From assembly GCF_029892515.1 (NCBI RefSeq), contig NZ_JARXVF010000003.1, forward strand, positions 310,001-374,000: a DNA stretch of 64,000 nucleotides, written 5' to 3'. The notes under the pieces are model-generated. The model was not told where the DNA came from. It was given only the letters and a program-made list of their open reading frames with translations, and searched no databases. Made by a program: the position numbers and the translations under genes. Below are positions 16,944 to 24,980 of the stretch, piece by piece (position 1 is the first letter of the stretch; the number at the start of each line of letters is the position of its first letter). This DNA comes from Pseudaminobacter soli (ex Li et al. 2025). Lineage in GTDB: Bacteria > Pseudomonadota > Alphaproteobacteria > Rhizobiales > Rhizobiaceae.

Positions 16944-17909
16944 TCACACGAGCGCCAACACTCCCGCGATCAACCCAAAGCCCGCGATCATGATCAGGTC
17001 TGCGGTCCAGTAGAGTTTTAGCGCACGGCGAATGTCTTCGGCAGTTGCCTCGCGCCTGCCGTTGCCCATTGTGTGGTCCTGCACCAGCACCCCGCCATAG
17101 ACGCGCGGGCCGGCCAGCGCCAGGCCAAGCGCGCCGGCCATCGCCGATTCCGGCCAGCCGGCGTTGGGCGAACGGTGTTTTTTCGCGTCCCGCAAAACCG
17201 TGCGCCAGGCATTTTTCGGGTCGGCGCCGGGCACGAGTGCCGCGGCCGCGACCAGCAGCAGCGCGGTCAGGCGTGAGGCTGGCAGGTTGATGAGATCGTC
17301 GAAGCGGGCAGCAGCCCAGCCAAAGGCCTCGTGGCGCGGCGTGCGGTGACCGATCATCGAATCGGCGGTGTTGGCCGCCTTGTAGGCGACGCCGCCGACG
17401 AGACCGCCGGCGCCCAGCCAGAAGGCGGGCGCGACGATGCCATCGGAAAAGTTCTCCGACAGGCTTTCGATTGCGGCGCGGCAGACGGCGGCTTCGTCGA
17501 GTTGATCCGGGTCGCGACCGACGATCATCGACACTGCTCGCCGGCCGGCGGAGAGCCCACCCTGCTCGAGCGCGTCGGCCACCGCCTTGACGTGGCTGGC
17601 GAGGCTGCGCTGCGCAAGCAGGCTGCTGCCGAATATCGCGAGGAGGATGATGCCGAAAGGCAGCGGCGAAAGAAGTTGCGAAAGGACAAAAGCTATCGCT
17701 GCCGGTACGCCGACCAGAACGATCAGCGCGACCACGCCCGAAATGCGGCGCTGCATGTCGGAAAGCGTCGCGCGGTTGAGGTGCTTGTCGAGGAAAGAGA
17801 TCAGGCGGCCGATCCAGACGACGGGATGGCCGATTGCGCGCACCAGCCGATCCGGGTAACCGAAACCCAGTTCGACGAGAAGCGACAGGAAGGCGAGCAG
17901 GACGAACAT
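16944..17909 (-). CDS. cbiB: Adenosylcobinamide-phosphate synthase
   Basis: Attaches aminopropanol (phosphate) to cobyric acid, forming adenosylcobinamide (phosphate). It is an integral membrane protein of 321 residues, called CobD in aerobic producers. The conserved start is GYPDRLVRAIGHPVVWIGRLI (about residues 17-37). Other blocks are VGRDPDQLDEAAVCRAAIESLSENFSDGIVAP, KAANTADSMIGHRTPRHEAFGWAAARFDD and SPNAGWPESAMAGALGLALAGPRVYGG. Five or six membrane helices are evident. Its ATG at 17909 overlaps the cobC start codon on the opposite strand, so the two genes are divergent with no space between them. Confidence 0.94.
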   Translation of the reverse strand: MFVLLAFLSLLVELGFGYPDRLVRAIGHPVVWIGRLISFLDKHLNRATLSDMQRRISGVVALIVLVGVPAAIAFVLSQLLSPLPFGIILLAIFGSSLLAQRSLASHVKAVADALEQGGLSAGRRAVSMIVGRDPDQLDEAAVCRAAIESLSENFSDGIVAPAFWLGAGGLVGGVAYKAANTADSMIGHRTPRHEAFGWAAARFDDLINLPASRLTALLLVAAAALVPGADPKNAWRTVLRDAKKHRSPNAGWPESAMAGALGLALAGPRVYGGVLVQDHTMGNGRREATAEDIRRALKLYWTADLIMIAGFGLIAGVLALV

Positions 17910-18963
17910 GGCGCTTGTGAACGGGAACTCGGTGGATGCGGTGGCTGATCATGGCGGCAGTTTGGGCCGGGCCAGCGCGCTGTTTCCACATGCACCGCAG
18001 CCCTGGATCGACCTGTCGACCGGGATCAATCCGCACTCCTATCCGCTTTTCGATCTGCCTGCCACCGCCTTCTCGCGGCTGCCGGAACCGACCCGCGCAC
18101 GGGAGCTCGCGGCCGTTGCCGCGGCAGCCTACGGCGCGCCGTCGGCCGCCAATGTGGTACTCGCGCCGGGCACGCAAATCCTGCTGCCGCGCGTGGCTTC
18201 GCTGGTGAAGCCAGGCCGGGCGCTGGTGCTGGGACCGACCTATGCCGAGCATGCGCGCGCCTGCGCGATAGCCGGCCATACGGTGGCCGAGGTGCGCGAC
18301 TTCGATGCGCTGTTCGGCGCCGATATTGCCGTGGTAGTCAATCCGAACAATCCGGATGGCCGGGTGGTCAGCCGCCGCGACCTTCTGGAGCTCGCCGACA
18401 AGATGCGCTCCAAGGGCGGGCTTCTGGTGGTCGACGAGGCCTTCATGGATGTCGGTCCGCAGGACGAGCGCGTCGACGGAGACGTCGAGCGTGGCGGGTT
18501 GGTCGTGCTGCGCTCATTCGGCAAGTTCTTCGGGCTGGCCGGCGTGCGGCTTGGCATTGCCATCGCGGCCGAGCCGCTTGCCGCATGTCTGGATGGCGAA
18601 CTCGGACCCTGGGCCGTGTCGGGTCCAACGCTGGAATATGGCATCAAGGCGCTTGCCGACGAGGCGTGGCAGCAGGCCATGCGAAACACACTGCGTGAGG
18701 ATGCTGCACGGCTGGATGCGCTGTTTGCTGGCGTCGGCGTTCAAATGAGCGGCGGCACCAGCCTGTTCCGCTTCGTTCGCCTGCCCGATGCAGCGGGGCT
18801 GTTTGCAGCGCTTGGCGAGCGCGGTATCCTGATCCGCAAATTTAGCTGGGACGAGACTGCCCTGCGCATTGGTCTTCCCGGCAGGGAAGCAGAATGGCAG
18901 CGGTTGGAACAGGCGCTGGCGGCTTGGGCAGCAAGCCGGGGCGCAAGCGCGACGGAGGCTTAG
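17908..18963 (+). CDS. cobC: Threonine-phosphate decarboxylase (CobC type)
   Basis: PLP enzyme of the class I/II aminotransferase fold that makes aminopropanol phosphate (or its equivalent) for the nucleotide loop of cobalamin. Up to 351 residues. The N-terminal DHGGSLGRASALFPHAPQPW is followed by IDLSTGINPHSYP, a CobC/CobD hallmark. VVNPNNPDGRV contains the cofactor-facing Asn, VDEAF the Asp, and the Schiff-base Lys lies in LRSFGKFFGLAGVRLG. ATG 17908 overlaps the cbiB start on the other strand. GTG codons at 17917, 17932 and 17941 are plausible alternatives and 17941 would match the usual family N-terminus better. It is followed by a phosphatase gene in the same direction. Confidence 0.9.
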   Translation: MALVNGNSVDAVADHGGSLGRASALFPHAPQPWIDLSTGINPHSYPLFDLPATAFSRLPEPTRARELAAVAAAAYGAPSAANVVLAPGTQILLPRVASLVKPGRALVLGPTYAEHARACAIAGHTVAEVRDFDALFGADIAVVVNPNNPDGRVVSRRDLLELADKMRSKGGLLVVDEAFMDVGPQDERVDGDVERGGLVVLRSFGKFFGLAGVRLGIAIAAEPLAACLDGELGPWAVSGPTLEYGIKALADEAWQQAMRNTLREDAARLDALFAGVGVQMSGGTSLFRFVRLPDAAGLFAALGERGILIRKFSWDETALRIGLPGREAEWQRLEQALAAWAASRGASATEA

Positions 18964-18965
18964 TG

Positions 18966-19475
18966 ATGATCTTTGTCTGCCCGTTGTCGAAGGTCGAGGA
19001 AACCGTGTCGCGAGCAGGTGCCGAGCGCCTCGTCTCGCTGCTCACAGCCGGCACCGAGATCGTTCGGCCGGCGGTGATCGCGCCGGAGAATCACCTACTG
19101 CTGGCGATGAACGATATTGCCGAGGCGCAGGCCGGCATGACGCTGCCGGGCGAGGCGCATGTGCGCCAGCTGCTCGATTTCGCAACAACGTGGGACCGCG
19201 CCCGGCCGCTGGTGATCCATTGCTTTGCCGGCATCAGCCGCTCGACCGCCTCGGCCTATATCGTGGCGTCGGCGCTCGCGCCGCAGCGCGACGAGGTGGA
19301 ACTCGCCAAGGAGCTGCGCTGGCTCTCGCCCTCCGCCACGCCCAATCCGCGGCTCATCGCAGTGGCGGACACGCTGCTCGGCCGAAACGGCCGCATGATC
19401 GCGGCGATCAAAGGCATTGGCCGCGGTGCGGATGCATTCGAAGGCACGCCCTTTGCTCTGGAGATTGATGGCTAG
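18966..19475 (+). CDS. Tyrosine/dual-specificity phosphatase-like protein
   Basis: A cysteine-dependent phosphatase of 169 residues. The catalytic P-loop HCFAGISRST (Cys-x5-Arg, about residues 81-90) is intact. A candidate general-acid Asp lies upstream in the DIAEAQ or TTWDRAR segments. The gene starts three bases after the cobC stop (GTG-ATG), so it belongs to the cobC transcript. The position suggests a role linked to cobalamin loop assembly, for example dephosphorylating a pathway intermediate, but this is speculation. The substrate is unknown. Confidence 0.82.
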   Translation: MIFVCPLSKVEETVSRAGAERLVSLLTAGTEIVRPAVIAPENHLLLAMNDIAEAQAGMTLPGEAHVRQLLDFATTWDRARPLVIHCFAGISRSTASAYIVASALAPQRDEVELAKELRWLSPSATPNPRLIAVADTLLGRNGRMIAAIKGIGRGADAFEGTPFALEIDG

Positions 19476-19478
19476 CGC

Positions 19479-20282
19479 TTACGCCAGCCACTCCGACAGT
19501 TTCGCCTTGCGCACGTCCTGCAGCAGCCGGACAAAGCCATCCGCCTGATGCTCGGCGGTTAGCCGGCCTTTTTCGGCGGTGGCGATGGCGGCGTTGCCGA
19601 CCACGCCATGCTTGTTGAGGTCGGCGGCGAGCCAGGCATAGGCATGCGTGCCGGTCTGGCGCAGCAGGTCGAAATGATCGTCCGCCTTGGTGACGTTGGA
19701 GACGAAATTCTCGGCCTGGCTCATGTCGACCAGGTCAGGCCGGAAATGCAGCATCAGCGAGGTTTCGACATCGCCGCCATGAATACCGAGCCGGTCTTCC
19801 TGCGCCGTGTACATGCCCTCCGGCCGGCCGAAGCGCTGCCAGCTCGTCTTCACCGCCAGCATGTCGAAGCGCACGCGCAACTCGCGCGTGACGATGCCCA
19901 TGATCTCCTCGTTGCCGCCATGCGAATTGACGATCACCAGCTTGCGTACGCCGGCGCGGGCGATGGAGACACCTAGCTCGGTCCAGGCCTCGATCAGCGT
20001 TGGGGCCGGCAAGGTCAGCGTGCCGGGGGAGCGCACATGTTCATTGGACTTGCCGACCGACTGGATGGGCAGGATGCGCACGTCGAGGTCTTGGGGCAGG
20101 TGAGGGATCACCGTGTCCAGCATGCCCTGCATTATGCTCGTGTCGGTCGAGACCGGCAGATGCGGTCCGTGCTGCTCGATGGCCGCGACCGGCAGCACGG
20201 CAATCGTCGCCTCCGGGTCGATATTGGCATATTCGGTGGTGCGGTAGTCGCCCCACCAGACGCGTCTTCTTGCTTCGGCCAC
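19479..20282 (-). CDS. Creatininase-family amidohydrolase
   Basis: Metal-dependent amidohydrolase of 267 residues, creatininase/ArfB family. Metal ligands are visible: Glu and His in AIEQHGPHLPVSTD (about 34-47), His in NSHGGNEEIM, and Asp/Glu in IHGGDVETSL. Members hydrolyse creatinine, formamidopyrimidines or mycofactocin precursors, so the substrate is open. It is convergent with the phosphatase gene (three-base gap) and follows a RidA gene on the same strand with a 55-base gap. The divergent ABC-importer/deaminase operon next door suggests a nitrogen-heterocycle or amide breakdown role. Confidence 0.82.
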   Translation of the reverse strand: MAEARRRVWWGDYRTTEYANIDPEATIAVLPVAAIEQHGPHLPVSTDTSIMQGMLDTVIPHLPQDLDVRILPIQSVGKSNEHVRSPGTLTLPAPTLIEAWTELGVSIARAGVRKLVIVNSHGGNEEIMGIVTRELRVRFDMLAVKTSWQRFGRPEGMYTAQEDRLGIHGGDVETSLMLHFRPDLVDMSQAENFVSNVTKADDHFDLLRQTGTHAYAWLAADLNKHGVVGNAAIATAEKGRLTAEHQADGFVRLLQDVRKAKLSEWLA

Positions 20283-20337
20283 GTTGAACCTCGTTTGCTG
20301 TTTGGTGCGGCCTAACGCCGGATCGCGCCTTTGTCGA

Positions 20338-20721
20338 TCATCCGGCGGCTATGACCTCGATCTCGATCTTGAATTCGGGCCTTGCGAAGCCGGCGACGAT
20401 GAGCAGCGTCGAGGCCGGCGCGGGCTCTGAAAACAGGCGGTCGCGCACTTCCATATAGGGCTTCAGATAGGCGCGGTCGCTGACGAAGGTGTTGATGCGA
20501 ACGACATTGGCCAGCGTCATGCCGGCCTCGCCCAATACGGCTGCGACGTTGTCGAAGCAGAGCTCGGCCTGCGCGCGCACATCATCCGGCACCGAGTCGT
20601 CCGGCCCGATGCCGATCTGGCCCGAGCAGATCACCAGCCGCTTGCCGGCGGGCACCTCGACGCCGTGGCTGTAGCGCCCAAAGGGAGGTCTTATCGATTT
20701 CGGCGTCAGGAATTTGAACAT
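20338..20721 (-). CDS. RidA-family protein
   Basis: Member of the RidA/YjgF/UK114 family of enamine/imine deaminases, 127 residues, cytoplasmic, probably trimeric. Family features are SHGVEVPAGKRLVICSGQIGI (about 18-38), the central NVVRINTFVSD, and a C-terminal block where Arg is expected (FARPEFKIEIEVIA). The Arg in this region (FARP) is compatible with an active deaminase. The start at 20721 was chosen because the upstream extension is unlike the family. It probably shares a transcript with the creatininase-like gene. It is divergent from the ABC importer operon. Confidence 0.85.
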   Translation of the reverse strand: MFKFLTPKSIRPPFGRYSHGVEVPAGKRLVICSGQIGIGPDDSVPDDVRAQAELCFDNVAAVLGEAGMTLANVVRINTFVSDRAYLKPYMEVRDRLFSEPAPASTLLIVAGFARPEFKIEIEVIAAG

Positions 20722-20983
20722 CTCATCCTCACCCTCATTTGCCGCCAGCCTATGGCGGAATCGCTGTCGCATTCAAGCGTTTGACGCTGCGTCACGCTTA
20801 TGGACAGGCGTTCAAAAAATGGGCACGATGCCGGCGCGAATGGCATGACGGCGCCGGTTTCCGACCGGAGGGGTGAAGCGGACAGTCTCCGGCGCCGCGG
20901 CACCCATGGCACGCCTCTTGCTTCTTCGAAATCGTGTTTCCACGCCCGGGCGAATGACCGCGGGCACGAAGAGGGGTGCGTGC

Positions 20984-21988
20984 ATGAACAGGAATATCGT
21001 CGTTTCCGTCGGCGTGGCTGCGCTTCTTGGCGCAACCACTTCGGCGGCGCTCGCCGCCGAGAAGGTCACCTTCATGACCAACTGGCTGGCCCAGGCAGAG
21101 CATGGCGGCTACTACCAGGCCCTGGCCGACGGCACCTATGCCGCCTGTGGCCTCGACGTCACCATCCAGCAGGGCGGCCCGCAGGTGAGCGGCCGGCCGC
21201 TGCTGCTTGCCGGCAAGATCGATTTCTACATGGGCGGCAACCTGCTGCAGGCTTTTGATGCCGTGCAGCAGAACATCCCGCTGCGCATCGTGGCCGCCAG
21301 CTTCCAGAAGGAGCCGCAGGTGGTGATGTCGCATCCCGGGCAGGGCCTCGACAAATGGGAAGACCTGCCGAAGGCTGAGCAATACATCCTCGGCGACGAG
21401 GGCATGCAGAGCTTCTTCCAGTGGATGGTGACCGACTACGGTTTCGATCCGGCCAAGCGCGTGCCCTACACCTTCAATGCAGCACCCTTCATCGCCAATG
21501 CAAAGTCGATCCAGCAGGGCTATGTAACCTCCGAACCCTTCGCGGTTGAGAAGGAAGGCGGGTTCAAGCCCAATGTCTTCCTGCTGGCCGACTATGGTTT
21601 CAGCACCTATGCCACCACCATCGAGGCCATGCAGAAGACCATCGATGAGCGGCCACAGGTGGTACAGTGCTTCGTCGATGGCTCGGCCAAGGGCTGGTAC
21701 ACCTACCTCTATGGCGACAACAAAGCCGCCAACGAGATGATCAAGAAGGACAATCCCGACATCACCGACGAGCAGATCGCCTTCTCGATCAAGCAGATGA
21801 AGGATCACGGCATCGTCGATTCCGGTGAAGCGGAAAAGCTAGGCATCGGCGCCATGACCGACGAGCACGTCGCCGACTTCTACGCCAAGATGGTGAAGGC
21901 CAAGGTCGTGCCGGAAGGGCTCGACATCAAGAAGGCCTACACGCTGCAATTTGTGAACAAGGGTGTCGGCCTCGATCTCAAGAAATAA
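20984..21988 (+). CDS. ABC transporter substrate-binding protein, NMT1/THI5 type
   Basis: Periplasmic binding protein of a NitT/TauT/ThiY-type importer, 334 residues. A signal peptide at about residues 1-25 ends in SAALAAEK. The family features VTFMTNWLAQAEHGGYYQALADGTYAACGLDVTI and a GGPQVSGRPLLLAGKIDFYMG ligand-pocket segment resemble proteins that bind hydroxymethylpyrimidine-like precursors or other small heterocycles. The actual ligand is unknown. It is the first gene of a tight operon with ATPase, permease, cytosine-deaminase-like hydrolase, flavin oxidase and quinone reductase. The ribosome site GAAGAGGGG precedes ATG 20984. No thiamine riboswitch was found upstream, which argues against simple thiamine control. 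Confidence 0.87.
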   Translation: MNRNIVVSVGVAALLGATTSAALAAEKVTFMTNWLAQAEHGGYYQALADGTYAACGLDVTIQQGGPQVSGRPLLLAGKIDFYMGGNLLQAFDAVQQNIPLRIVAASFQKEPQVVMSHPGQGLDKWEDLPKAEQYILGDEGMQSFFQWMVTDYGFDPAKRVPYTFNAAPFIANAKSIQQGYVTSEPFAVEKEGGFKPNVFLLADYGFSTYATTIEAMQKTIDERPQVVQCFVDGSAKGWYTYLYGDNKAANEMIKKDNPDITDEQIAFSIKQMKDHGIVDSGEAEKLGIGAMTDEHVADFYAKMVKAKVVPEGLDIKKAYTLQFVNKGVGLDLKK

Positions 21989-22003
21989 CCCGGCATCGGG
22001 ACC

Positions 22004-22816
22004 ATGGAGCCCATCAAGATAGCAACACCCGCGATTGCCGGGAGCGGTGGGCCGCTTCTGGCGCTTCGTTCGGTCGGCAAGAGTTTTTCCAACGGCGTCA
22101 CGGCTCTCCGCGACGTCAACCTGACCATCGGGGAGGGTGATTTCGTCAGCCTCCTCGGGCCTTCGGGCTGCGGCAAGTCCACCGCGCTGCGCATCATCGC
22201 CGGCCTGACCACGCCCACCACCGGCATGATCGACTGGGCGCGCCGCACCGGCGAACAGGCCTCCGTCGGTTTCGTATTCCAGGAGCCGACGCTGCTGCCC
22301 TGGGCGAGCGTGTTCGACAATGTCTGGCTGCCGCTGCGGTTGAGGGGCGTATCACGTAGTGAAGCGGCGCCAGCTGTCGCCAAGATGCTGGAGCGGGTAC
22401 ACCTCACCGGTTTTGAGAAGGCCGTGCCGCGTGAGCTGTCGGGCGGTATGCGTATGCGCGTCTCCATCGCCCGCGCGCTGGTCACGCGCCCGCGCCTGCT
22501 TCTGATGGACGAGCCCTTCGCCGCGCTCGACGAGATCACCCGCTTCAAGCTCAACAACGACCTGCTGGAACTCTGGCAGGAGGAGCGCTTCACGGCCGTC
22601 TTCGTTACCCACAGCGTGTTCGAAAGCGTGTTTTTGTCGAACCGTATCGTGGTGATGGCGGCGCGGCCGGGGCGCGTGTTCGAAGAGGTCGCGGTGGATG
22701 CAGCCTATCCGCGCGACGAGGCGTTTCGCACCTCGCCGGACTATGCCGCGCTCTGCCGGCGGGCGTCCGACGTGCTCGGTGAGGCGATGCGGATCAATTC
22801 GAGTGGTGCGGCATGA
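22004..22816 (+). CDS. ABC transporter ATP-binding protein (NitT/TauT class)
   Basis: ATPase subunit of the importer, 270 residues. Walker A is LLGPSGCGKSTALR (about 50-63), the Q-loop is VFQEPTLLPWASV, the signature is ELSGGMRMRVSIARAL, and Walker B is LLLMDEPFAALDEITR. The H-loop is FVTHSVFESVFLSNRI. The signature GGMRMRV instead of GGQQQR is usual for the NitT/TauT and ThiZ group. It starts 15 bases after the binding-protein gene and overlaps the permease start by four bases. Confidence 0.92.
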   Translation: MEPIKIATPAIAGSGGPLLALRSVGKSFSNGVTALRDVNLTIGEGDFVSLLGPSGCGKSTALRIIAGLTTPTTGMIDWARRTGEQASVGFVFQEPTLLPWASVFDNVWLPLRLRGVSRSEAAPAVAKMLERVHLTGFEKAVPRELSGGMRMRVSIARALVTRPRLLLMDEPFAALDEITRFKLNNDLLELWQEERFTAVFVTHSVFESVFLSNRIVVMAARPGRVFEEVAVDAAYPRDEAFRTSPDYAALCRRASDVLGEAMRINSSGAA

Positions 22817-23664
22817 CGGCGATTGAAACCCAAGCACCAGCGATTGACCAGGAAGAGATGCGGCGTGCGCGCAGCCAGCGGCTGGAGCGCATCGGCAGGT
22901 GGGTGGTGCCGCTTGTGATCATGGCGCTGGCGATCTGGCTGTGGGACCGCATCTGCGTGTGGAACGAGATTCCGCAATACATCCTGCCGCGCCCCGGCGT
23001 GGTGGTGCAGACACTCTATTCCGACGCCGGGCTTCTGTTCGGCTCGCTTCTGGTAACGCTGAAGATCACCTTTCTCAGCCTGCTTCTGGCGGTGATCGGT
23101 GGTGTGGGGCTGTCGGTGCTGTTCGCGCAGTCGAAATGGGTGGAGATTTCGTTCTTCCCCTTTGCGGTCGTGCTGCAGGTCACGCCGATCGTGGCGATCT
23201 TCCCCCTCATCAACATCTATGTCGACAACCAGACCGCCAAGCTTTTGCTCTGCGCCTGGATCGTGGCCTTCTTCCCGATCCTCTCCAACACGACGCTGGG
23301 CCTGAATTCGGTCGATAGGAACCTCCGCGATCTCTTCCGGCTGAACGGCGCGACGCGCTGGCAGGAACTCTGGCACCTGCGGCTGCCGGCGGCGATGCCC
23401 TATTTTCTCGGCGGCCTGAAAATCGCCGGTGGGCTTTCACTGATCGGCGCGGTGGTGGCCGAGTTCGTCGCCGGCGCCTCGGGTCAATCGTCGGGACTTG
23501 CTTCGCGCATCATCGAGGCCGGCTATCGGCTGAACGCGCCGCGCCTGTTCGCGGCACTAATCCTCATTTCGCTCATCGGCATAGTCATCTTCCTCGCGCT
23601 GTCGCTGGTCTCGCATCTGATCTTACGGCGGTGGCACGAAAGCGCGCTGAAGCAGGAGGGGTGA
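22813..23664 (+). CDS. ABC transporter permease (NitT/TauT class)
   Basis: Inner-membrane permease of the importer, 283 residues, six predicted helices. The first is at about residues 30-48. The EAA loop that contacts the ATPase reads RDLFRLNGATRWQELWHLRLPAAMPYFLGGLKIAGG (about 172-207). The ATGA overlap with the ATPase gene and the one-base overlap with the deaminase gene show tight translational coupling. Specificity comes from the binding protein and is unknown. Confidence 0.92.
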   Translation: MTAIETQAPAIDQEEMRRARSQRLERIGRWVVPLVIMALAIWLWDRICVWNEIPQYILPRPGVVVQTLYSDAGLLFGSLLVTLKITFLSLLLAVIGGVGLSVLFAQSKWVEISFFPFAVVLQVTPIVAIFPLINIYVDNQTAKLLLCAWIVAFFPILSNTTLGLNSVDRNLRDLFRLNGATRWQELWHLRLPAAMPYFLGGLKIAGGLSLIGAVVAEFVAGASGQSSGLASRIIEAGYRLNAPRLFAALILISLIGIVIFLALSLVSHLILRRWHESALKQEG

Positions 23665-24980
23665 TGGCGGCTATCGATCTTCCTAGTTCCGGCTCCTTCA
23701 AGCTTGCCAATGCTCGCGTGCATTCCTCGCTGACGCCGGGCCTCGCGTCGCAGTTCGATGGTGACGGTTTTGCTCTGGTGGATATCGATGTGGCAGACGG
23801 CAGGATAAAACGCATCGCACCCGCCGCACCCGAAAGGGCGGATGCAACTGCCATCGATCTCAAAGGGCGGATCGTTCTGTCCTGTTTCGTCGATTGCCAC
23901 ACGCATATTGACAAGGGCCACATCTGGCCACGCAGGCCCAATCCGGACGGCTCATTTCCCGGCGCGCTCGATGCAACCGATGCCGACCGCAGGGCGCGCT
24001 GGACCGCGGAGGATGTGGCGCGGCGCATGGATTTTTCGCTGCGCTCGGCCTACGCGCACGGCACCAAGGCGCTGCGCACGCATCTCGATAGTGCTGCGCC
24101 GCAGGACGCGATCTCCTGGCCGGTCTTCGAGGATATGCGCGAGCGATGGAAGGGCCGTATCGAACTGCAGGCCGTCAGTCTGATTGGTATCGACGGAGTG
24201 CGGGAGGCGGATTGGTTCGAACAACTAGCCAAGCGTGTAGCAGCTGCGCGCGGCGTGCTCGGTGCAGTTACCTATATGGTTCCCGACCTCGACGAACTGC
24301 TCGACCGCGTGTTCCGCGCGGCGATCGCGCATGGTCTCGACCTCGATTTCCACGCTGACGAGACCGACAGTGTCGATGCGGTTTCGCTGAGAAAAATCGC
24401 CGAGGCCGCGTTGCGCCACGGCTTCGAGGGAAAGATCCTCGTCGGCCATTGTTGCTCGCTGGCGCGCCAGCCGGAACACCGTGTGCTCGACACGCTGGAC
24501 AAGGTTGCGCGCGCGGGGCTGGCCGTCGTCTCGCTGCCAATGTGCAATCTCTACCTTCAGGACCGCCGTCATGACGGCACCACGCCGCGCTGGCGTGGTG
24601 TGACGCTACTGCACGAAATGAAGGCGCGGGGCATTCCGGTTTCGGTGGCTTCCGACAATACGCGCGATCCGTTCTATGCCTATGGCGACCTCGACATGTT
24701 GGAGGTCTACCGCATGGCCACCCGCATCCTGCATTTCGACCACCCGGTCGCGGACTGGCCGAAGACGGTCGCTGCGACGCCTGCGGAGATGATGCGGCTT
24801 GACGGAGCAGGGGTGCTGCAGGCTGGCGGACCGGCCGACTTCATTATCTTCAAGGGGCGAAGCTGGACCGAGCTTCTGTCGCGGCCCGAAACCGACCGCA
24901 TCGTTGTACGCGACGGAAAACCTATCAAAGCCGAACTGCCCGATTACGCCGAACTCGACGATCTGATGGTGGGTGCATGA
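23664..24980 (+). CDS. Cytosine deaminase-like amidohydrolase
   Basis: Zinc or iron amidohydrolase of the cytosine deaminase/N-isopropylammelide group, 438 residues, cytoplasmic. The metal-site motif FVDCHTHIDKGHIWPR lies at about residues 79-94. A further His occurs in LDFHADETDS, the next metal His in ILVGHCCSLA, and the catalytic Asp in SVASDNTRDPFYAYGD. These are in the order seen in CodA. The start ATG 23664 overlaps the permease stop by one base and has GGAGGGG upstream; an earlier frame to 23631 is unlikely. Context suggests that it deaminates the compound brought in by the importer; cytosine, a pyrimidine breakdown product or a triazine are possibilities. Confidence 0.87.
   Translation: MAAIDLPSSGSFKLANARVHSSLTPGLASQFDGDGFALVDIDVADGRIKRIAPAAPERADATAIDLKGRIVLSCFVDCHTHIDKGHIWPRRPNPDGSFPGALDATDADRRARWTAEDVARRMDFSLRSAYAHGTKALRTHLDSAAPQDAISWPVFEDMRERWKGRIELQAVSLIGIDGVREADWFEQLAKRVAAARGVLGAVTYMVPDLDELLDRVFRAAIAHGLDLDFHADETDSVDAVSLRKIAEAALRHGFEGKILVGHCCSLARQPEHRVLDTLDKVARAGLAVVSLPMCNLYLQDRRHDGTTPRWRGVTLLHEMKARGIPVSVASDNTRDPFYAYGDLDMLEVYRMATRILHFDHPVADWPKTVAATPAEMMRLDGAGVLQAGGPADFIIFKGRSWTELLSRPETDRIVVRDGKPIKAELPDYAELDDLMVGA

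Noticed and set aside
20722-20983. Thiamine pyrophosphate riboswitch upstream of the THI5-like gene
   Set aside because: I looked for the CTGAGA and ACCCTTGAACCTGATC-type elements and did not find them. Only short GC-rich hairpins are present.
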